From Actinoallomurus liliacearum (GTDB taxonomy: Bacteria; Actinomycetota; Actinomycetes; Streptosporangiales; Streptosporangiaceae): 64,000 nt of DNA. Of this stretch, positions 58,840 to 64,000 are shown in pieces; the stretch's first letter is position 1, and the number at the start of each line of letters is the position of its first letter. The translations under genes and the position numbers were made by a program. Below the pieces are notes generated by a model. The model saw only the letters and a program-made list of their open reading frames with translations. It ran no database searches and had not been told where the DNA came from. Location: NCBI RefSeq assembly GCF_039542035.1, contig NZ_BAABHJ010000005.1:62001-126000 (forward strand), in the 5' to 3' direction.

Positions 58840-59460
58840 ATGCCGGGCATGCCCAGGAGCGCTACGCCGGTGACGCCGCCGCCCGCGGCCTCTCCCGCCG
58901 GTGAGACCAACCGCTACGTCGCCAAGGTCAAGACGTCCCTGACACGGCGGTGGTCGCACACCCGGATGAAGGACCTGTACGACCAGGCCGACCTGGCGAG
59001 GTACCTCTGGGCGCTGGAGCGGGAGGCTGAGGCGCTCGAGATCCTGCGGTCGGTGACCTCGGCGGTGCCGGTGCCGGGCGCGTCGCCGAACTACAACGTC
59101 TGGTCGCCGGTCGTCACGATGGACGCGCTGGAGGCGCGGATCTGCCGGCTCGCGGGGGACGAGGCGGCGGCCGTGGTGCCGGTCGGACGCATCCTGGCCG
59201 ATCCCGGGCTCGCGCCGAACCGCGACTTCATCGTCGAGGAGATCGCCGACGCCCCGGCCGCGCTGGAGCAGGCGAACGCGGAGACGTCGGTGAAATGGGC
59301 CTGCCACCGGCTGTCCCGGAAGGTCGGCTCGCTCATCCACCTCCACGAACTGGCCGTCGCCGGCCACCCGTACGGCGAGTGGTACGACGCCGCGGAGGTG
59401 AACCGGCTGATCGTCGAAGGACGGGCCCTCCTGGCCGCCCGGCTGTCGGCGGCCGCCTGA
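58840..59460 (+). CDS. Hypothetical protein (DUF6707-like)
   Basis: A 206-residue soluble helical protein with segments YDQADLARYLWALEREAEAL, NVWSPVVTMDALEARICRLA and HRLSRKVGSLIHLHELAVAG. It resembles actinomycete DUF6707-type proteins; function unknown. ATG 58840 is chosen because the sequence upstream is not protein-like. The stop codon lies in a 51-bp tandem duplication shared with the end of the convergent regulator gene. Confidence 0.65.
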   Translation: MPGMPRSATPVTPPPAASPAGETNRYVAKVKTSLTRRWSHTRMKDLYDQADLARYLWALEREAEALEILRSVTSAVPVPGASPNYNVWSPVVTMDALEARICRLAGDEAAAVVPVGRILADPGLAPNRDFIVEEIADAPAALEQANAETSVKWACHRLSRKVGSLIHLHELAVAGHPYGEWYDAAEVNRLIVEGRALLAARLSAAA

Positions 59461-59550
59461 TCCCGCCGGGCCGAGACTGCCGGATGCCGCACCGGTCAGG
59501 CGGCCGCCTGATCTCGCCGGGCGGAGGCCGCCGGACGCCGCACCGGTCAA
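59449..59550. repeat. 51-bp tandem duplication over the stops of two convergent genes
   Basis: GGCGGCCGCCTGATCCCGCC at 59449 recurs at 59500 (one base different), and CGCACCGGTCA at 59488 recurs at 59539. Each unit contains the plus-strand TGA of the hypothetical gene and the minus-strand TGA of the MocR gene. Confidence 0.8.
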
Positions 59551-60968
59551 CCGGCCGGGGGGAGAATCCGGCACAGCGCCTCGAGGGCCGCCTCGTACCC
59601 GTGGTCCGGTGGGGTGGCGTAGCCGACCACCAGGCCGTCGGGGGCGGGCATCGTGGCGGCCGGGTGGCGGAAGTCGGCGAGTCCGTCCAGGGCGATCGAC
59701 CGCCGGGCGGCGGCCTCGACGGCGGAGCGCTCGGTGCCGGGCGGCAGGTGCAGGACCGCGTGCAGCCCGGCGGCGACGCCGGTGAGGGCGATGTGCGGGG
59801 CCCGGGCCGCGAGGGTGGCGACGAGGCGGTCCCGGCGGGCTCGGTAGCGCTGGCGCATGCGGCGAATGTGCCGGTCGTAGTGGCCGGAGGCGATGAAGTC
59901 GGCGAGGGTCAGCTGGTCCGTCGCGCTCGCCCAGGCCTCCCGCTCGCCCTTGGCCGCCAGCACCGGGTCGACGAGATGGTCGGGCAGCACCAGCCAGCCG
60001 AGCCGCAGCGCCGGTGACAGGCTCTTGCTGACCGAGCCGAGATACACCACCCGCTCGGGGTCGAGGCCCTGGACCGCGCCGACGGGTTCGCGGTCGTACC
60101 GGAACTCGCCGTCGTAGTCGTCCTCCAGGATCAGGCCGCCGCAGGCGCGGGCCCAGTCCACCGCGGTCACGCGCCGCTCCGGGTGCAGAGGTCCGCCGGT
60201 CGGGAACTGGTGCGCCGGCGTGATCAGCGCCGTCCGCACACCCTTCAGGGACCTCAGCTCGTCGGTCCGGGCGCCGCACTCGTCGAGCGCGAGCGGGACG
60301 GTGCGCACGGAGGCGGCCGCCAGGAGATGGCGGTGAAAGGCGAGCCCGTACGACTCCACCGCCAGCGGGCCGCGCAGGACCCGGCCGCCGAACAGCAGGC
60401 GCAGCGCGTGGGCGAAGCCGGAGCACACCACGATCCGGTCGGGCGTCGTACGGACGCCGCGGGCGCGCGTCAGGTACTCCGCCAGCGCGTGGCGCAGTTC
60501 CGTACGGCCGCGCGGGTCGCCGGGGCCGAACGCCTCGTTCGGCGCGGCGTTCAGCGCGCGGCGGGCGGCGGCCAGCCAGGCCGAGCGCGGGAACGAGGCG
60601 GCGTCCGGTTGCCCCTGCCGCAGGTTGTGCGCCGACGGGGCCGGCCGGGCGGCTGCCTTCTCCGGCACGCGCGGGGACCGGACGGGCTCGGCGCGCGGCG
60701 CCACGCGGGTGCCGGAGCCCTGCCGGGCGATCAGCCATCCCTCGGCGACCAGCTCGGCGTAGGCGTCGGCGACGGTGTTGCGGGCCAGCCCGAGATCGGC
60801 GGCGAGGGAGCGGTACGGGGGGAGCCGGGTGCCCGGCGCGAGCCTGCCGTCCCGTACGGCCTCCCGCAGCGCGCGGATGAGGACCGCGCGGCGGCTGCCG
60901 GGACCGGTCAGGTCCAGATGCAGGTCACTGCCGATCCGCTCCGCCGAATTGACCCATGAATCCGCCAC
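59547..60968 (-). CDS. MocR/PdxR-type regulator (GntR helix-turn-helix plus aminotransferase fold)
   Basis: A 473-residue regulator. Residues about 20-85 form a GntR winged helix (LIRALREAVRDGRLAPGTRLPPYRSLAADLGLARNTVADAYAEL); residues about 110-470 form a class I aminotransferase-like domain with PLP Lys in YLGSVSKSLSPALRLGW and EDDYDGEFRYDREP. Members such as PdxR and GabR bind PLP and regulate vitamin B6 or amine metabolism. Divergent from the FAD oxidoreductase gene at 61081, which may be its target. Confidence 0.9.
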   Translation of the reverse strand: MADSWVNSAERIGSDLHLDLTGPGSRRAVLIRALREAVRDGRLAPGTRLPPYRSLAADLGLARNTVADAYAELVAEGWLIARQGSGTRVAPRAEPVRSPRVPEKAAARPAPSAHNLRQGQPDAASFPRSAWLAAARRALNAAPNEAFGPGDPRGRTELRHALAEYLTRARGVRTTPDRIVVCSGFAHALRLLFGGRVLRGPLAVESYGLAFHRHLLAAASVRTVPLALDECGARTDELRSLKGVRTALITPAHQFPTGGPLHPERRVTAVDWARACGGLILEDDYDGEFRYDREPVGAVQGLDPERVVYLGSVSKSLSPALRLGWLVLPDHLVDPVLAAKGEREAWASATDQLTLADFIASGHYDRHIRRMRQRYRARRDRLVATLAARAPHIALTGVAAGLHAVLHLPPGTERSAVEAAARRSIALDGLADFRHPAATMPAPDGLVVGYATPPDHGYEAALEALCRILPPAG

Positions 60969-61080
60969 GGAAATGAACCTTATCCAAGGTCTTTCCCGCT
61001 CCTAGTGTGGTGATCACGACCGAAGCCGCCGACGCGCCGCAGCACGTCGCCGCCTGATTCGAAACGAGAAAAGGACGATC

Positions 61081-62376
61081 ATGACCGCCCTGAAGTCCGT
61101 CGTTCGCGGCCGGGTCCTGCTGCCCGGTGACCCCGGCTTCGACGCCGCCCGCCGGCCCTGGAACCTGGCCGTCGAGCAGCCGGTGGCGGCCGTGGTGGAG
61201 GCCGCCGACGCCGAGGACGTCGCCGCGCTCGTCCGGCACGCCCGCTCCGCCGGGCTGGGCATCGCCACCCAGCCGAACGGGCACGGGGCCACCGGCCGTA
61301 CCGAGGGCACGATCCTGCTGCGCACCGGGCGGCTGGACACCGTGGAGATCGACCCGGCCGCCCGCCGCGCCCGCGTGGGCGCCGGCGTGGCGTCGGGCCG
61401 GCTGCAGGCCGCCGCCGCCCCGTACGGCCTGACCGGCCTGCCGGGCAGCTCCCCGGTCGTCAGTGTCACCGGCGTCGCCCTCGGCGGCGGGCTGAGCTGG
61501 TTCGGCCGCGCGCACGGCTGGGTCGCCGACAGCGTCACCGCCCTCGACGTCGTCGACGCCGAAGGACGCCAGAGGTACGTCACGGCCGAGACCGATCCCG
61601 ACCTGTTCTGGGCCCTGCGCGGCGGAGGCGGTGACTTCGCGATCGTCACCGCCCTGGAGTTCGCCCTGCACCCCGCGCCGCACCTGTACGGCGGCCGCGT
61701 CCTGTGGACCGCCGAGCACGCCCCGGAGGTGCTGGACGCCTACCGGCGGATCACCGCGACCGCGCCGGACGAGCTGACCGTCTGGCTGGACCTCCTGCAC
61801 TTCCCCGGTTCGGCCCCGATGGTCGCCGTGGACGCCACCTACCTCGGCGAGGAGGACCGGGCCCGCGACCTCCTGCGCCCGCTCGACCGCCTGCCCGAGC
61901 CGCTGTCGGACTCCCGGCGGATCATGCCGGTCTCCGAGCTCGGGACCATCACCGCCGAGCCCACCGACCCGGGCGCCGGCCTCTCCCGCGGCGAGCTGCT
62001 CACCGACCTGGACGACGTCGCGGCCAAGACGCTCCTGGCCGATCCCATCGCCCCGCTGCTCAGCGCGCAGATCCGCCACTTGGGCGGCGCGTTCACGCGG
62101 CCGTCCGACTCCCCGCACGGACCTCTCACCGAGTCCTACGCCCTCTACCTGTTCGGTCTCCCGACCGACCCGGCGACCGCGCGGGCGGTCACCGCCCGGC
62201 AGCGGGCGTTCGCCGAGAACCTCCCGGTCAGCGGCCGCAAGCCCCTGACCTTCCTCAATCCCGGAGAGACGGCGGCCGACGCCTTCGCTCCCGACGCGCT
62301 GGCCCGGCTGCGCGACGTCAAGGGCCGCCACGACCCGTACGACGTCTTCCGCAGCAACGTCCCCGTCCGGCTCTGA
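61081..62376 (+). CDS. FAD-binding oxidoreductase, BBE/VAO type
   Basis: A 431-residue flavoprotein of the berberine-bridge-enzyme-like family. The PCMH FAD domain (residues about 30-200) includes ATQPNGHGATG, where relatives have a His that covalently links FAD, and GSSPVVSVTGVALGGGLSWFGRAHG. The C-terminal BBE motif is RLRDVKGRHDPYDVFRSN. The bicovalent cysteine of plant enzymes is not evident, so attachment may be monocovalent. ATG 61081 follows AAAGGA. Substrate unknown, probably an alcohol or sugar-like compound. Confidence 0.88.
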   Translation: MTALKSVVRGRVLLPGDPGFDAARRPWNLAVEQPVAAVVEAADAEDVAALVRHARSAGLGIATQPNGHGATGRTEGTILLRTGRLDTVEIDPAARRARVGAGVASGRLQAAAAPYGLTGLPGSSPVVSVTGVALGGGLSWFGRAHGWVADSVTALDVVDAEGRQRYVTAETDPDLFWALRGGGGDFAIVTALEFALHPAPHLYGGRVLWTAEHAPEVLDAYRRITATAPDELTVWLDLLHFPGSAPMVAVDATYLGEEDRARDLLRPLDRLPEPLSDSRRIMPVSELGTITAEPTDPGAGLSRGELLTDLDDVAAKTLLADPIAPLLSAQIRHLGGAFTRPSDSPHGPLTESYALYLFGLPTDPATARAVTARQRAFAENLPVSGRKPLTFLNPGETAADAFAPDALARLRDVKGRHDPYDVFRSNVPVRL

Positions 62377-62399
62377 CCTTCTCCGGCGCGGCGGCCTCG

Positions 62400-62771
62400 T
62401 CAGGCGGTGGCGGCGCCGCGCCGGGGGAGGTCGGTGACGCCGAGGCGCCGGTGCTCGATGTGGCTGATCGCCTCGTCCAGCAGCGTGGCGACGTGGTTGT
62501 CGTAGAGCTGGTAGACGATGCTGCGGCCGTGGCGGTCGCCGGCGACCAGGCCGAGGTGGCGCAGGTAGCGGAGCTGGTGGGAGACGGCGGAGCGCTCCAT
62601 GTCGATGGAGTCGGCGAGCTCGCCGACGGAGCACGGGCCCTCCCGGAGGCGGCTGAGGATGCGCAGCCGGCTGGGGGTGGCCAGCGCCTGCATGGTCTCC
62701 GCGACGCTCTTGGCGAGGTCGGCGTCGATCGGCCCGGTCGGGGTCCTGTGTCCGTCAACGCCGTGTCCCAT
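62400..62771 (-). CDS. ArsR/SmtB metal sensor, CzrA/NmtR type
   Basis: A 123-residue winged-helix repressor. Helix-turn-helix at residues 45-72 (SVGELADSIDMERSAVSHQLRYLRHLG). The alpha5 metal site is complete: Asp91, His93, His104 and His107 in the spacing D-x-H-x10-H-xx-H of CzrA and NmtR, which sense Zn/Co/Ni. Released from DNA on metal binding. Divergent from the CDF exporter gene with a TGAA-N6-TTCA operator between. Start ATG 62769-62771 lacks a strong ribosome site. Confidence 0.9.
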   Translation of the reverse strand: MGHGVDGHRTPTGPIDADLAKSVAETMQALATPSRLRILSRLREGPCSVGELADSIDMERSAVSHQLRYLRHLGLVAGDRHGRSIVYQLYDNHVATLLDEAISHIEHRRLGVTDLPRRGAATA

Positions 62772-62797
62772 GTCGCCATGGTAACCACGGTGTACAT

Positions 62798-62813
62798 GTG
62801 AACACCTCTTCAC
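62798..62813. promoter_or_regulatory. CzrA-like operator
   Basis: GTGAACACCTCTTCAC is a palindrome with perfect GTGAA/TTCAC ends matching the TGAA-N6-TTCA pattern of CzrA-type ArsR regulators, located in the 96-bp divergent spacer. Confidence 0.8.
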
Positions 62814-62867
62814 GCGATCACCTATTATGGAGGCGACCACGCGCCGGGAGAAGAGGAGTGGGCCACC

Positions 62868-63770
62868 GTGACATCCGCCGTCGTCGAGCGTGATGAGGCC
62901 GCCGACCGTAGAGCGGCCAACCGGGCCATGGCCGTGTCGGCGGCCGGTCTGTCGGTGACCGCCCTCATCGAGATCGTCCTGGCCCTGGTCACCGGCTCGG
63001 TCGCGCTGCTCGGCGACGGCCTGCACAACCTGTCCGACGTGTCGACGTCGGCGGTGGTCTTCCTCGGCTTCTGGATCTCCCGGCGGCCCGCGACGGCCCG
63101 TTACCCGTACGGCTACGAGCGGGCGGAGGACCTGGCCGGGCTCGGGGTGGCGCTCGTGATCTGGGCGAGCGCGCTGTTCGCCGGGTACGAGAGCTACCAC
63201 AAGCTCGTCGGCGGCGCGGCGACGACCGACGCCGGGCTGGGCATGGTCGGCGCGGCGCTCGGCATCGTCGGCAACCAGATCGTCGCCCGGTACAAGCTGC
63301 GGATCGGCCGCCGGATCCGGTCGGCGACGATGATCGCCGACGCCAAGCACTCCTGGCTCGACGCGATCTCCTCACTGGGCGCGCTGATCGGCCTCGCGCT
63401 CGTGGCCGCCGGGTACCGCTGGGGCGACCCCGTGGCCGGGCTGGCCGTCACGCTGTTCATCTGCCACGTCGGCGTTGAGGTCACCCGCGATCTCGTGCAC
63501 CGCCTGATGGACGGCGTCGACCCCGACCACCTGGAGGCCGCGCGGACGGCCGCCGCCGGGGTTCCGGGCGTCGGCGCGGCCGAGGTCCGGGCGCGCTGGA
63601 TGGGCCGGACCCTCGCCGTCGAGGTCGAGACCCGCCTCGACGACGGCCTCAGCCTCCTGGACGCCGACGGGATCAACGCCGAGGTGGAGCGCGCGGTGCG
63701 CGTCGCCGTGCCCGACGCCGGTGACGTGCACGCCCACGCCCATGCCACACGGCCGGCGGGCGTGGCCTGA
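62868..63770 (+). CDS. Cation diffusion facilitator metal exporter
   Basis: A 300-residue CDF transporter with six helices. Helix 2 has DGLHNLSD and helix 5 DAKHSWLD, giving the His/Asp site typical of Zn2+ or Co2+ CDFs; the cytoplasmic tail starts near DGVDPDHLEAA and ends His-rich (DVHAHAHATRP). Exports divalent metal in exchange for protons. GTG 62868 is preceded by AGAGGAG at a long 10-nt spacing. Regulated by the divergent ArsR protein. Confidence 0.92.
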   Translation: MTSAVVERDEAADRRAANRAMAVSAAGLSVTALIEIVLALVTGSVALLGDGLHNLSDVSTSAVVFLGFWISRRPATARYPYGYERAEDLAGLGVALVIWASALFAGYESYHKLVGGAATTDAGLGMVGAALGIVGNQIVARYKLRIGRRIRSATMIADAKHSWLDAISSLGALIGLALVAAGYRWGDPVAGLAVTLFICHVGVEVTRDLVHRLMDGVDPDHLEAARTAAAGVPGVGAAEVRARWMGRTLAVEVETRLDDGLSLLDADGINAEVERAVRVAVPDAGDVHAHAHATRPAGVA

Positions 63771-63881
63771 GGGCGCCGGACGCCGTCCGAGATCGTCACT
63801 GGGTGTTTCCGCCTGGTTCGTGCGGGTACACGCAGCGCGGCGAGGGGGTGCAGGTAAAGACCCAGAAGGAGGCGAGTGATC

Positions 63882-64000
63882 GTGAGCGACACCGGCAAAG
63901 ACCGCCCGCCGGAGCCCGACCGCGGCGTGGGCGCGCACTCCGGCCATGAGGCTCAGCCGCAGGAGCGCGTGGTCCCCGGCACGATGAGCGCGGGGGAGGG
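63882..64000 (+). CDS. Hypothetical protein, 3' end outside the window
   Basis: GTG 63882 follows AAGGAGG at 11-nt spacing and opens a frame that runs off the window. The visible 39 residues are hydrophilic and disordered-looking (SDTGKDRPPEPDRGVGAHSG and HEAQPQERVVPGTMSAGEG). No family can be assigned. Confidence 0.55.
   Translation, partial: MSDTGKDRPPEPDRGVGAHSGHEAQPQERVVPGTMSAGE

Noticed and set aside
1..64000. CRISPR arrays, tRNA or rRNA genes, integrases, intact insertion sequences
   Set aside because: None was seen on reading both strands. The only regular repeat arrays are the 21-bp NUDIX minisatellite and short tandem duplications, which lack spacer structure.
1..64000. Specialised-metabolite gene cluster
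   Set aside because: Isolated oxidoreductases, exporters and regulators occur, but there are no polyketide synthase, NRPS, terpene synthase or RiPP-modifying genes.

Overview
This window is high-GC actinobacterial DNA (roughly 70% G+C by eye). ECF sigma factors with adjacent membrane partners, WYL, Scr1-like/DUF397 and TetR regulators, Hanks-type kinases with beta-propeller ectodomains and a c-di-AMP riboswitch ahead of an NlpC/P60 hydrolase all fit a sporulating or filamentous actinomycete of the Streptomyces/Streptosporangiales/Thermomonosporaceae kind. Genus cannot be fixed from the sequence. No tRNA, rRNA, CRISPR array, intact transposase or prophage module was seen.

Layout. 1-9,000: a drug-type exporter divergent from a WYL regulator, two back-to-back ECF sigma factors each followed by a membrane-anchored partner gene, and an ECF41-type sigma factor (SigJ-like) divergent from a SnoaL-fold gene carrying a near-consensus ECF41 promoter. 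9,000-11,500: a degenerate zone with a decayed duplicate of the neighbouring membrane gene, then an XRE/DUF397/ATPase regulatory set. 11,600-16,400: a TetR-controlled island (metallo-hydrolase, exporter, AtzG-like and amidase subunits) with three matching operators. 16,400-22,500: TPR protein, NarL/DesK-type two-component system, then a TetR-MFS-SDR unit with two identical-pattern operators. 23,100-27,450: two tandem, translationally coupled Ser/Thr kinases with PQQ-like propellers. 27,480-28,400: remnants of a MarP-like protease and other debris.

29,860-40,550 is the most coherent system. A LacI-type regulator faces two operons whose promoters share the same design: TTGACC, 17 bp, TACGNT, then two operators of the GAAAGCGCTTTC type repeating every 13 bp. 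The first operon encodes a NitT/TauT-like ABC importer (permease, lipoprotein, ATPase), a Gfo/Idh/MocA dehydrogenase, a DUF993 aldolase-like protein, a 23-codon coupled ORF and a TIM-barrel isomerase. The second encodes a secreted glucose/sorbosone-dehydrogenase-type protein with a C-terminal jellyroll and a secreted LamG protein. Together they look like secreted oxidation, uptake and intracellular breakdown of one sugar-like compound whose identity is not evident.

40,600-51,400: NlpC/P60 hydrolase with c-di-AMP riboswitch, AbrB-family transporter with a decayed partial copy, secreted M64 peptidase, and a copper-handling cluster (permease, DUF305, DUF6153-like, CopA, secreted His/Met-rich protein, CopZ) behind CsoR-like operators. 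51,400-64,000: DUF4097 protein, a serine hydrolase that has lost its catalytic centre by internal deletion, a NUDIX protein with an in-frame 21-bp minisatellite, a tandem pair of AhpD-like proteins of which the first has lost the catalytic cysteines, a third Ser/Thr kinase, an MFS gene with a damaged start, a MocR/PdxR regulator divergent from an FAD oxidoreductase, and an ArsR/CDF metal-efflux pair with a CzrA-like operator.

A recurring theme is decay next to intact genes: at least three partial duplicates or protease fragments, one internal deletion, one C-terminal monooxygenase stub and two DUF397 stubs.
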